Shown here: in pieces, positions 30,491 through 38,772 of the stretch
Layout: every line of letters starts with the position of its first letter
How positions within the stretch are numbered: position 1 is the stretch's first letter
Assembly: GCA_017988335.1 (NCBI GenBank)
Contig: JAGNRZ010000007.1
Location: 1-40,492, forward strand
From: Ferruginibacter sp.
GTDB lineage: Bacteria > Bacteroidota > Bacteroidia > Chitinophagales > Chitinophagaceae
Length of the DNA: 40,492 nucleotides
Direction of reading: 5' to 3'
Position numbers and translations under genes: made by a program
The notes under the pieces: model-generated
Told to the model about the DNA's origin: nothing
The model's database searches: none
What the model saw: only the letters and a program-made list of their open reading frames with translations

Positions 30491-32401
30491 TTAAGCATCA
30501 ATCCATGCGTTGTTTTCTTTCAACAAATTTATTAATTCATCTACTGCTATTTCACTAGGTATATTTTTCTTTACCACTTCTTTGCCCTTGTATAATGTAA
30601 TTTTTCCTACGCCGCTACCTACATAACCAAAATCAGCATCGGCCATTTCGCCAGGGCCATTTACAATACAACCCATAATTGCAATTTTCAATCCTTTTAA
30701 ATGATTAGTAACGGCTCGTATTTTTGCAGTAGTTTCTTGCAAATCAAATAATGTTCTACCACAGCTTGGGCAACTAATGTACTCAGTTTTGCTAATGCGT
30801 TTACGAGTAGCTTGTAAAATACTAAAGCTTGTATTGTTTAAAAATTGATGATTATTTTGTACAGGCAAGTATGTTCTACCACTTGCCTTTGCATTGATTA
30901 GGCTTGCTGGGTCGTTAATTAACCAAACGCCATTGCCAATATTATCTAAAAACAATGCCCCTGCTTTTTGACTAAAATCTATTAATTGCTCATCTACCGT
31001 ATTGTAATAACTTTCTACACAAATAATTACTGGCTTGGTAGTAAGAGATGCAAAATATTTGCACTGCTCTACAGCATTGGGCATATTGCTGAAAATACAA
31101 TACACCACAGTAGAGTCATTATAGGTTGCTGCTAATATATCTTCGTTATTGTATGAAACATCAACTGCTACAAAATTTAATATTTCACTTTTAGCAATAT
31201 CAGTTCCATATTGTACTCCTTGAAACAATGGAAAGTATTTTGTTTTGTTTTTACATTGCTGCCACTCAATAGCATCTACAATTACTTTTAATGTGCCGGG
31301 TAAATTAAAATCTAATTCTTTAATACCTGTATAAATAAAATCAGCAGCGGCATCACTTATATTCCATTTGTCTGTTGCTTCATTATATGTATAGCCAATG
31401 CTTTGTAAATCGTTATGTGTTATTTTTTCAGCCTGCATAAAATCTGCAACTACCACAGGCACATGCCCTCTCCCAATGTTAGAAACAACAATATCAATTC
31501 CTTTTACAGGCTGCTGAATTACAATTTCATTTGTTAATTCTTTATCTACTTCGTTCAACAAAACTAAATCTTTACATACAGGTATTTCAAACTCTGGGTC
31601 TTCTGTAAGGCTTACTCTTATGGTATCACCAATGCCTTCTTGCAATAATGTGCCAATACCAATAGCACTTTTAATTCTTCCATCTTCACCATCACCTGCT
31701 TCGGTTACACCTAAGTGTAAGGGGTAGCATTCGTTAAACTCTTCTTGCATGTGTTTTACCAAAAGGCGATAAGCCTCAACCATTACAATAGGGTTACTAC
31801 TTTTCATACTCAACACAATATTATGATAGTTGTTATCCCTTGCAATACGTAAAAACTCCATGGCACTTTCTACCATGCCAATTGCTGTATCGCCATAGCG
31901 ACTCATAATTCTATCGCTTAGGCTACCATGGTTTGTGCCAATACGCATGGCAGTGCCATGCTCCTTACAAATTAAAACAAGTGGGGTAAAGCGTTCTCTT
32001 ATTCTATCAATTTCTTCTGCATATTCTGCATCGGTATATTCAATTTGTTCAAACTTTTTCTTGTCAACATAATTACCAGGATTTACTCTTACTTTTTCTA
32101 CAATTTTTGCAGCAATTTCCGCCGCATTGGGAGTAAAATGAATATCAGCAACTAATGGTGTGGTGTACCCTCTTTTATACAATTCATCTTTTATGTTTTG
32201 CAAATTTTCTGCCTCGTTTTTACTGGGTGCTGTTATCCTCACTAACTCTGCCCCAGCTTCAATACATCGTATGCTTTGCTCCACCGTTGCCATGGTATCC
32301 ATAGTATCGGTAGTAGTCATGGTTTGTATACGAATAGGATGACCATTGCCTAAAAGCAAATTGCCTATTTTAACTTCTCTTGTTTTTAAACGAAAACTCA
32401 T
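30491..32401 (-). CDS. ispG: 4-hydroxy-3-methylbut-2-enyl diphosphate synthase (long form)
   Basis: A 636-residue IspG/GcpE, the penultimate MEP-pathway enzyme, which makes HMBPP for IspH. It is the three-domain form found in plants, Chlamydia and Bacteroidota. The TIM barrel (1-270, e.g. VRVNPGNYVDKKK) is followed by an inserted second barrel-like domain to about 500. The C-terminal domain has cluster ligands C544, C547 (CPSCGRTLFD), C578 and E585 (GCIVNGPGE). I start at ATG 32401 (MSFRLKTREV); the longer frame would include the -7 box. It is the first gene of a four-gene operon. Confidence 0.94.
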   Translation of the reverse strand: MSFRLKTREVKIGNLLLGNGHPIRIQTMTTTDTMDTMATVEQSIRCIEAGAELVRITAPSKNEAENLQNIKDELYKRGYTTPLVADIHFTPNAAEIAAKIVEKVRVNPGNYVDKKKFEQIEYTDAEYAEEIDRIRERFTPLVLICKEHGTAMRIGTNHGSLSDRIMSRYGDTAIGMVESAMEFLRIARDNNYHNIVLSMKSSNPIVMVEAYRLLVKHMQEEFNECYPLHLGVTEAGDGEDGRIKSAIGIGTLLQEGIGDTIRVSLTEDPEFEIPVCKDLVLLNEVDKELTNEIVIQQPVKGIDIVVSNIGRGHVPVVVADFMQAEKITHNDLQSIGYTYNEATDKWNISDAAADFIYTGIKELDFNLPGTLKVIVDAIEWQQCKNKTKYFPLFQGVQYGTDIAKSEILNFVAVDVSYNNEDILAATYNDSTVVYCIFSNMPNAVEQCKYFASLTTKPVIICVESYYNTVDEQLIDFSQKAGALFLDNIGNGVWLINDPASLINAKASGRTYLPVQNNHQFLNNTSFSILQATRKRISKTEYISCPSCGRTLFDLQETTAKIRAVTNHLKGLKIAIMGCIVNGPGEMADADFGYVGSGVGKITLYKGKEVVKKNIPSEIAVDELINLLKENNAWIDA

Positions 32402-32405
32402 AGTA

Positions 32406-32413
32406 CAAAAATA
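32406..32413 (-). promoter_or_regulatory. Candidate ispG promoter giving a leaderless transcript
   Basis: On the minus strand TATTTTTG (TAnnTTTG) ends only 4 bases before the ATG. Transcription usually starts 5-7 bases after this box, so the message would begin at or next to the start codon. Confidence 0.45.
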
Positions 32414-32417
32414 ACAT

Positions 32418-32442
32418 AAAAAAAGCCCCAAAGGTTGGGGCT
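32418..32442 (-). terminator. Rho-independent terminator of the Bat fusion gene
   Basis: On the minus strand AGCCCCA pairs with TGGGGCT, followed by seven T bases. It sits back to back with the ispG promoter. Confidence 0.92.
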
Positions 32443-32482
32443 GTATTTATTTATATTATTGAATTATAATTTCAATACACTA

Positions 32483-34168
32483 CTACCAATCCTTTTCTGG
32501 CTTTTGTGGTGATGCTGCTCCTACTTTTTTTAATTTGTCTTGCAACTCCTTTTCTTTTTGCTGCAATGATATTAGTTTTTCCTCAGCATCTTGCTTACTA
32601 ATTTTTGAAGGCTGTGGTTTGGGCTGATTATTTTTTTGGTCTTCGTCTTTGGGCTTTTCTTTTTCCTTTTTGTTTTCGTCTTCTTTAGGCTTTTTCTTTT
32701 TATCTTCTTTTTGCTTTTTTTGTTGCTCTTTTAATTGCTGTAACGCTTTTTGTAAATTTTGCCTAGCATCATCATCATTGGGGTTTATTTTTAAAGCTTC
32801 TTTATACGCTTCAATACAGCCAGGCAGGTTTTGTATTTTTTGCAATACTACTCCTTTATTGTAGTAGGCTTTACTTTTTAAATTTTTATCTGTTGCGGTT
32901 TTTATAGTATTATCAAATGCTTGTACAGCCTCATCTACCTTACTTTTTTTGTACATGGCATTACCTAAATTATATTGTGCTGTGGTATTGCTTGGCGATT
33001 TTTCAACAACCTTTTTATATGTTGCAGCAGCTTTTTCATAGTCTTGATTTTTATAAGCGATGCTTCCTTGTTTTAAAAGCTTTTGTTGGCTTTGTGCTAC
33101 AGTTGTTTGTGGAAATACCAAATACGAAATAAAGAATAAGATATAAGAAAGATTGGCTGTTTTTAGTTTCTCTTTTTTTGCATTTTTTACTTCAGAAATA
33201 AACAATTCAATAAATAATAATAACAACGCCAATGCCAAAAACCATTGATAGTAGGATGTATAACTAGTATTGGACTCTTCAGTTACTAAACGTTTATCCA
33301 TATTGTTTAACTGAAATTGTAATGCTGTTACAGTTTGGTTTGTACTGCTAAACAATTGATAAATACCATTGCCAGCTTGGGCTATTTCTTTTAAAACATT
33401 TTCGTTAAGCTTTGTAATAACTGTATTACCTGCTGCATCTTTTTTTGTTTCGTTGGTAATTTCATCAATAATGGTAGAACCTTCTGGTGAGCCTATACCA
33501 ATAGTACTTACCATTACACCTTCTAATGCCATTTTTTTTGTTATGCTTATGGCCTCTTCGTCATGGTTTTCGCCATCTGTAATTACCACAACTAGTTTAT
33601 ACTTTTTTTCTTTGGTGTTAAAAGATGAGTAACACATTTTTAAAGCATCGGAAATTACAGTGCCTTGTGTAGGCACAGCATCTGTACTTGCTGTGTTGAT
33701 AAGCATTTTAGCGGCTGCATAGTCTGCAGTTAGTGGCATTTGCAAATAAGCTTTGCCAGCAAATAATACAATGCCTATTCTATTATTACCTAAAGCATCT
33801 ACTAATTTTGACACTAGTTGTTTGGCTCTAGTAAGGCGGTTGGGTTCAACATCTTGAGCCAACATACTTTTGCTTACGTCCAAAGCAATCATAATGTCTA
33901 TGCCATTTTTGCTAACAGTTTCTCTGCCATTTACACTACGCAAATTCGCTAATGCTAAAACACATAAAGCGAATGCACCTGTAACTAACGCAAATTTTAT
34001 AGCAAATTTTTTGTTGGAGTGATGTTTAGTTAATTCATTTACTAAACGTTCATCGCCAATTTTTTTCTTTGTATTTTTTTTCCATTGTAAAATATAAAAA
34101 TAAAGAGCAATAAAAATGGGTATTGCTAAAAGTGTATATAAGTATGATATGTTTTGAAATGAAGGCAT
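32483..34168 (-). CDS. BatB-BatC fusion: VWA domain with TPR repeats
   Basis: A 561-residue membrane protein. Helices lie at about 7-27 and 57-75. A von Willebrand A domain (about 90-285) carries the MIDAS set D97, S99, S101 (ALDVSKS), T170 and D198 (ITDGE). A further helix lies at 308-323, followed by residues 341-360 (SYILFFISYLVFPQTTVAQS), which look like a retained signal peptide. Three TPR units (about 363-475) follow, then a Lys/Glu/Pro-rich tail. In the Bacteroidota Bat (aerotolerance) cluster, BatB and BatC are usually separate; here they are one chain. ATG 34168 (MPSFQNISYLY) is chosen over a longer frame. batA and batD are not in the window. Confidence 0.87.
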   Translation of the reverse strand: MPSFQNISYLYTLLAIPIFIALYFYILQWKKNTKKKIGDERLVNELTKHHSNKKFAIKFALVTGAFALCVLALANLRSVNGRETVSKNGIDIMIALDVSKSMLAQDVEPNRLTRAKQLVSKLVDALGNNRIGIVLFAGKAYLQMPLTADYAAAKMLINTASTDAVPTQGTVISDALKMCYSSFNTKEKKYKLVVVITDGENHDEEAISITKKMALEGVMVSTIGIGSPEGSTIIDEITNETKKDAAGNTVITKLNENVLKEIAQAGNGIYQLFSSTNQTVTALQFQLNNMDKRLVTEESNTSYTSYYQWFLALALLLLFIELFISEVKNAKKEKLKTANLSYILFFISYLVFPQTTVAQSQQKLLKQGSIAYKNQDYEKAAATYKKVVEKSPSNTTAQYNLGNAMYKKSKVDEAVQAFDNTIKTATDKNLKSKAYYNKGVVLQKIQNLPGCIEAYKEALKINPNDDDARQNLQKALQQLKEQQKKQKEDKKKKPKEDENKKEKEKPKDEDQKNNQPKPQPSKISKQDAEEKLISLQQKEKELQDKLKKVGAASPQKPEKDW

Positions 34169-34200
34169 ATTTATTGCCACAGAGGCACAGAATGTATTTA

Positions 34201-34347
34201 TTAAAAATCTATCGCTCCAAAACCATCTATCCAAGAGTCGTCCTTTGGCTTTTCAGCTTTACCCTTTTTTATACGATACCTAAGAATTAATATTCCAATT
34301 AATGGAAGGAAAAAAAATAAGAAAAAGCCTATTAAACTTAGTATCAT
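34201..34347 (-). CDS. 48-residue membrane protein upstream of the Bat fusion gene
   Basis: The frame starts MILSLIGFFLFFFLPLIGIL, a single membrane helix. A basic stretch RYRIKKGK follows, and the protein ends KPKDDSWIDGFGAIDF, a short acidic/aromatic tail. It ends 32 bases before the Bat gene on the same strand. The clean layout of helix, positive inside charges and tail makes it more than a chance frame. I do not know its function; a Bat-complex subunit is possible. Confidence 0.6.
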   Translation of the reverse strand: MILSLIGFFLFFFLPLIGILILRYRIKKGKAEKPKDDSWIDGFGAIDF

Positions 34348-34448
34348 ATTAATGATTGTAAAAAGCAATATTATTTAATTCCCAGAAACCAAAATGTTAA
34401 ACTATTTGAATGGCAATTAGCACATTAGCAAATTATCGAATTATCACA

Positions 34449-35300
34449 TTACTTTTTCCCTTCAAAAAAGCCCAACTGCTTTAAAATTTCTTTAGTAATA
34501 TTTAATCTAATAGCTTTCATATCCACTTCTTTTTGCGGTGCTTTTACAAAAGTTACAAAAAAGTAAACATGATTATTTTCTTCTATCCAGCCTGTTATCC
34601 ACCCTAATGCATTTCCATCTTCGCCAAAACCCCAGCCCGTTTTATAACTCAATTTGTATGCCGTATTTTGCTCTTGCAGCATTACATTACGTACCATTTC
34701 ATGCACACTTTTTCTAAAGGGTAGTTTATCAAAATATAAACGCTTCATTAAACCCAATTGCTCATCTGGAGAAATTTTTAAGGTGTTATCTAACCAAAAA
34801 GTATCTATTCTACTTCTTGTATTTTTATTACCATAACCAATACTATCAATCCATTTTTGCATGGTATCTTTTCCTATTCGCCTTGCCACTTCTTGATAGT
34901 AAGGCACAGAACTAACTTTAAAAGCTTCCTTCATACCCATATCTTTATTCCAGTCATCTTTCCAGCGTTTTATACCATCCCATTTTATTACCATGCTATC
35001 ATTTTCAATAACGCCAATTTGTAATCCAATTAATGAGTTTACAATTTTAAATGTACTGGCCGGTGTAAACCTTGTAGTATCTAATGCCATATTGTACACC
35101 GTTACTTCGCCACTGGCATTGTTGTACATAGTAAAGCAACCATCCACTTTGTTTTCATCAAAATATTTTTTTAGACTGTTATCTATTTTAGCTTTGTTTG
35201 CCGAACATGATGCTAATAACAAGCAACAAATTATTATTGAATATTGAATACCTGCCTGCCGGCAGGCAAGGTTGAATATTGAATATTTTTTTAAAATCAT
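34449..35300 (-). CDS. Class D (OXA-type) beta-lactamase, lipoprotein
   Basis: A 283-residue serine beta-lactamase with all class D motifs in order: S82-T-F-K85 (PASTFKIVNSL), S130-S-V132, YGN (156-158), LDN (170-172) and KTG (220-222, YKTGWGFG). The N-terminus ends in the lipobox LLLASC with C32, so the enzyme should be membrane-anchored. The front of the signal peptide (NLACRQAGIQYS) is encoded by a palindrome between two direct repeats. No integron or transposase flanks it, which points to an intrinsic chromosomal gene. Actual resistance cannot be told from sequence. The DUF3109 gene lies 4 bases upstream in the same direction. Confidence 0.9.
   Translation of the reverse strand: MILKKYSIFNLACRQAGIQYSIIICCLLLASCSANKAKIDNSLKKYFDENKVDGCFTMYNNASGEVTVYNMALDTTRFTPASTFKIVNSLIGLQIGVIENDSMVIKWDGIKRWKDDWNKDMGMKEAFKVSSVPYYQEVARRIGKDTMQKWIDSIGYGNKNTRSRIDTFWLDNTLKISPDEQLGLMKRLYFDKLPFRKSVHEMVRNVMLQEQNTAYKLSYKTGWGFGEDGNALGWITGWIEENNHVYFFVTFVKAPQKEVDMKAIRLNITKEILKQLGFFEGKK
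35237..35285. repeat. Palindrome between direct repeats inside the beta-lactamase signal peptide
   Basis: Two copies of TTGAATATTGAATA (35237-35250, 35272-35285) flank 21 bases that hold the perfect 16-base palindrome TGCCTGCCGGCAGGCA (35253-35268). The palindrome matches the type at 10760-10779. The 14-base flanks look like a target duplication or a composite repeat. Confidence 0.8.
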
Positions 35301-35304
35301 GATA

Positions 35305-35895
35305 TTATTTATTTTCTGAATTGTTTATATGATTGGCTGTAGCATCTAGTGCATTAAAAAAATCTTCTCCGTATTTTCGGGTAAGTGGCTCTTTTAAAAA
35401 TTGATATACTGGTACTTTTAATTTTTTACCCAATGCACATGCTGCTTTGCAATTATCTTCTCTGGGTTCGTAATTAACATACTCGTTTGTAGTACGTTTG
35501 CTTTTTTTAATTATAATGGGAAATAAATGACAGCTAATTGGCTTTTTCCATTTCACTTTTCCATCTAAATAAGCTTGTTCTATTCCGCACTTAACAATGC
35601 CTTGCTTATCTGTAATGCCATACACACAAATTTTACTTTCTATAGTAGGTGTTACCCAACCAAATTCTTTATCATATACATATCTACCTTGTCTATCTAT
35701 TTCTTTTTTGCTTTCCTCATTTAAGTAAGGTAACACTGCATCAAACACTTCATTAATATTTTGCAATTCTTCTTTATCCAAAGGTGCACCAGCATCTCCA
35801 TCAACACAGCAAGCCCCTTTGCATTTAGTTAAATCGCATACAAATTGCTCTTTTACTACTTCATCGCTAATTAAAATATTATCTATTGCAATCAT
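35305..35895 (-). CDS. DUF3109 cysteine-rich protein
   Basis: A 196-residue cytoplasmic protein with nine cysteines: C20, C25, C29, C30 (CDLTKCKGACC), C90, C103, C122 (ISCHLFP), C149 and C153 (DNCKAAC). The pattern fits DUF3109, related to the YkgJ-type zinc/iron cluster proteins. The function is unknown; a metal- or cluster-binding role is probable. It is the first gene of a pair with the beta-lactamase, and its promoter sits almost at the start codon. Confidence 0.82.
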   Translation of the reverse strand: MIAIDNILISDEVVKEQFVCDLTKCKGACCVDGDAGAPLDKEELQNINEVFDAVLPYLNEESKKEIDRQGRYVYDKEFGWVTPTIESKICVYGITDKQGIVKCGIEQAYLDGKVKWKKPISCHLFPIIIKKSKRTTNEYVNYEPREDNCKAACALGKKLKVPVYQFLKEPLTRKYGEDFFNALDATANHINNSENK

Positions 35896-35900
35896 GGGTG

Positions 35901-35908
35901 CAAAGGTA
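35901..35908 (-). promoter_or_regulatory. Candidate DUF3109 promoter giving a leaderless transcript
   Basis: On the minus strand TACCTTTG (TAnnTTTG) ends 5 bases before the ATG at 35895, so the message would start at or next to the initiation codon, as for ispG. Confidence 0.45.
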
Positions 35909-36027
35909 CTAAGGATAGTAATGCCAATAAAGAAATATTCACTTCATTAATTTCATAAAAACGCTTAATTTTACAAAAAGAATGAGTAAATTTTACCCGC
36001 CAAATTTTATTAATAAACTAGTAAAAA

Positions 36028-36693
36028 ATGAAAACAATCATTTACTCTTTCCTGCTTTTTATTTCTTTCTCGACCTATAGCCAAAACAAACTTAGCTTCT
36101 TGCCTAAACTTAATGTGGGTATAGCATACAGATTACCTGCAATTGAATTTGGCAGCAAGCCAGTTTATCCCAAATTGCAAACCTATCAACAAAATAGCAA
36201 TAAATTTTACCACAACCTTAGTGTAAATACTGATATTACTCAGACTATAATTAATGAAAGAATTTTAGCCCAACTTAGCGGCTATTTACGATATGGACAT
36301 AAGTTTTATGATAAAAATAATCTAGGATTATCTGTTTATGGCGAAAATGAAAAAAAAGTAATTAAAACAGATTTGTTTTTTGACATTCGCTACCTTTTAA
36401 ATAAGAAAAATGAAAACGCTTGGCAGTTTAGCATTGGGGCTGGGTATGGGTGGTTGAACAGCGGCACAAAATATAAAGATAGTATAGCGATAAATAACAA
36501 TCAACCAAACTTAAAAGTTGAAATTGTAAAAAGTTATAAAGAAAATGCTCCTCGACTATTAATTGGTATGCAAAAAGATAACTATAATTTATTTTTAATT
36601 ATACATGGCATAAGTGCACCACAAAAAACAGGTAATCCTACGATTTGGATTGAAACTAAATTCAACTACACTATTTGGAAATTGAAAAAGTAA
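36028..36693 (+). CDS. Uncharacterised exported protein
   Basis: A 221-residue protein with a clear signal peptide (MKTIIYSFLLFISFSTYSQ, cleavage after about residue 19). The body is rich in alternating polar and aromatic strands (YLRYGHKFYDKNNLGLSVYG, AWQFSIGAGYGWLN) and ends in a strand with aromatic residues, TKFNYTIWKLKK. That suggests a small outer-membrane beta barrel or a periplasmic beta protein. I do not recognise the family. It is converging on gldD with 6 bases between stop codons. Confidence 0.65.
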   Translation: MKTIIYSFLLFISFSTYSQNKLSFLPKLNVGIAYRLPAIEFGSKPVYPKLQTYQQNSNKFYHNLSVNTDITQTIINERILAQLSGYLRYGHKFYDKNNLGLSVYGENEKKVIKTDLFFDIRYLLNKKNENAWQFSIGAGYGWLNSGTKYKDSIAINNNQPNLKVEIVKSYKENAPRLLIGMQKDNYNLFLIIHGISAPQKTGNPTIWIETKFNYTIWKLKK

Positions 36694-36699
36694 TAGATT

Positions 36700-37395
36700 T
36701 TATTTACCCACCCATTTAAACGTATTGATTAAATGTTCAATATCTTTTTGCAAAAAATCTTGAACAGGCCTTAAACTATCGGCATTAGGCGTTACATCAA
36801 AATACAAAGCCCCACGTAAAAAATGGGTGGTAGTATCGCTTAAAAAAAACTGTTTGGCCGTAGCTGCATTACCGCCTACTTTAAAATAAATACCCGTAAT
36901 GCCATTTTTGGTATTCATTAAACTATCTTTTATAGAGGTGGCAAGCACTTCGTTTTTATTGGTAAGTTTAAAGGCATCGGCCACCATTTTATCAAAATAA
37001 TTAATGCCAGTGCTGTCTTTATACTTACCATCGGGTTGTTTTATTTTATATAAAGCTTTACCGCCTACTTTTTTGTAGCTTAAAAATATTCTACTGCCAA
37101 AAGTGGGGAAATCAATATTGTACCAAAATGGACTTTCGGGGTCATTATCAAAATACGTACTGTCTTTTACAATATTGGCATAGGTAGGATATTCAAATGT
37201 GTAAGGCACTCCTTCTTTACTAAATGTTTGGTAACCCCTTTCAGGAAAATCTATTTTGTAATAGCCTCTTTTTTTGGAGGTATAGGTAGAGTTGCAAGCA
37301 ACAATAATTAATAATGAAAAATTAATAATTAAAAATGGTAGTAGCTTAAACGCTTTATAATAAAAATATACTTTGCCTGTAAAAAAATTATTCAT
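36700..37395 (-). CDS. gldD: Gliding motility lipoprotein GldD
   Basis: A 231-residue lipoprotein with lipobox IIVAC (C34). The body reads YYKIDFPERGYQTF and PYTFEYPTYANI, then DSTYFDNDPESPFWYNIDFP, all conserved GldD features. GldD is needed for gliding and type IX secretion in Flavobacterium, although many non-gliders keep it. It is 9 bases after gldE. Much of the hydrophobic part of the signal peptide (PFLIINFSLLI) is encoded by the AT-rich 30-base repeat. Confidence 0.9.
   Translation of the reverse strand: MNNFFTGKVYFYYKAFKLLPFLIINFSLLIIVACNSTYTSKKRGYYKIDFPERGYQTFSKEGVPYTFEYPTYANIVKDSTYFDNDPESPFWYNIDFPTFGSRIFLSYKKVGGKALYKIKQPDGKYKDSTGINYFDKMVADAFKLTNKNEVLATSIKDSLMNTKNGITGIYFKVGGNAATAKQFFLSDTTTHFLRGALYFDVTPNADSLRPVQDFLQKDIEHLINTFKWVGK
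37305..37334. repeat. AT-rich 30-base repeat within the gldD signal peptide
   Basis: This is the reverse complement of 13201-13230 with one base different. Similar TTAATTATTAATTATCAATT stretches lie at 12191-12218 and 37395-37420, mostly next to gene starts. Confidence 0.75.
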
Positions 37396-37404
37396 TCTTA
37401 ATTA

Positions 37405-38739
37405 TTAATTATCAATTTTCTTTACTACTACTTTCACCTTATCAATTCTATTTTTCTTAATTTCTAAAGGAATAAAAGTAAAATCGCCACTTACTATCTC
37501 TTCATTTATTTGTGGAAATTCTCCAGCTATTTCTAATACTAATCCGGCTAATGAATCGCTATCGCCACGTACTTCTTCAAAAACATCGTTGCTTAAATTC
37601 ATTACTTTTACAACATCGTTAATCATTGTTTTTCCTTCAAAAATAAAAGTGTAGTCATCTATTTTTTTATTGCCACTTTCCTCATCATCAAATTCATCTT
37701 TTATCTCTCCAATAATTTCTTCCATTATATCTTCCAAAGTAATAATGCCGCTTGTGCCCCCAAACTCATCTACTACCACTGCAAAGTGTATTCTTTTATT
37801 TCTAAATTCTTGCAGTAAATCTTCTACCAGTTTTTGCTCATGCACAAAATAGGGTTGACGCATAAGGCTATGCCAATCAAAATTTTCAGCTTCGTGTAAA
37901 TGCGGTAGCAAATCTTTTGTATGCAACATACCTACTACTTCATCTAAATTATTTTTATATACTGGTAAGCGGCTGTAATGTAGCTGTTCTAACTTTTGTA
38001 CTACTGCTGTAAAATTGGTGTTATAATCAATACCGCTTACATCTAACCTAGTATGCATTACTTGCTTTACTGTGGTATCTCCAAACTTTCGTATGCCTTT
38101 TAAAATTTGTTTTTCCTCTACAGTAGCTTCATGATCGGGTAGTAAATCTATTGCATCGTCCAAATGGCTATTATCAAGGTTAGATGATTTATCTGTAGCA
38201 AATTTCTTTTCTATACCATCGCTAAACTTTACCAAGCGTTTACTAAAATTGTAAAACAAGCTGTTAAAAATTTCAACAATTAAAGAGGCGTTGGATGCAA
38301 ATATTACTTTATGATGTGTAGCCCATACTTTGGGTAAAACTTCGCCAAACAAAACCAATAAAAAAGTAACACTTAAAAGTTTAATAAAAAATATTAGCCA
38401 AAAGTTTTGGGTAAAAGTTGCCAGTACCCCATCTAACAAAATATTTGAAATTAAAATAATGCCAATATTTACTAAACAATTAGCAATAAGCATGCCTGCT
38501 AGCAAGGTTTTGGGCTGCTCAAGCAAGGTTACTATTCTTCTAAAAGATGGTTGCTGTTTAGTTTTAAGTACGTTTAAATCTTTTTGTGTTAACGAAAAAA
38601 AAGCTACTTCGGAGCCAGCTACAAAAAATGATAATACTAAAAGTACAAGTAAAACAAAGGCCAACACTACAGTTGCAGCAGGTGCTATAGTTAATAAAGT
38701 AATCGGAAAGTTTATTCCTAAAACCGAATGATAGTCCAA
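37405..38739 (-). CDS. gldE: Gliding motility-associated CBS/CorC protein GldE
   Basis: A 444-residue membrane protein. The DUF21/CNNM domain has about four helices in residues 15-190 (VAGSEVAFFSLTQKDL is the family start). A CBS pair follows at about 215-335 (VMHTRLDVSGID, FAVVVDEFGGTSGIITLEDIMEEIIGEI), then a C-terminal CorC/HlyC domain. The family includes Mg/Co efflux proteins; GldE overlaps GldD function in Flavobacterium. The start is TTG, with no usable ATG nearby. It is part of the mutY-ssb-gldE-gldD block. Confidence 0.9.
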   Translation of the reverse strand: MDYHSVLGINFPITLLTIAPAATVVLAFVLLVLLVLSFFVAGSEVAFFSLTQKDLNVLKTKQQPSFRRIVTLLEQPKTLLAGMLIANCLVNIGIILISNILLDGVLATFTQNFWLIFFIKLLSVTFLLVLFGEVLPKVWATHHKVIFASNASLIVEIFNSLFYNFSKRLVKFSDGIEKKFATDKSSNLDNSHLDDAIDLLPDHEATVEEKQILKGIRKFGDTTVKQVMHTRLDVSGIDYNTNFTAVVQKLEQLHYSRLPVYKNNLDEVVGMLHTKDLLPHLHEAENFDWHSLMRQPYFVHEQKLVEDLLQEFRNKRIHFAVVVDEFGGTSGIITLEDIMEEIIGEIKDEFDDEESGNKKIDDYTFIFEGKTMINDVVKVMNLSNDVFEEVRGDSDSLAGLVLEIAGEFPQINEEIVSGDFTFIPLEIKKNRIDKVKVVVKKIDN

Positions 38740-38772
38740 AACAGTTGTTTTAATTAAAAAATATGTGCAGTA

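Noticed and set aside
32649-32864. Plus-strand Phe/Ser/Cys-rich frame over the Bat gene
   Set aside because: It is the antisense shadow of the Lys/Glu-rich tail and TPR codons, not a membrane protein gene.
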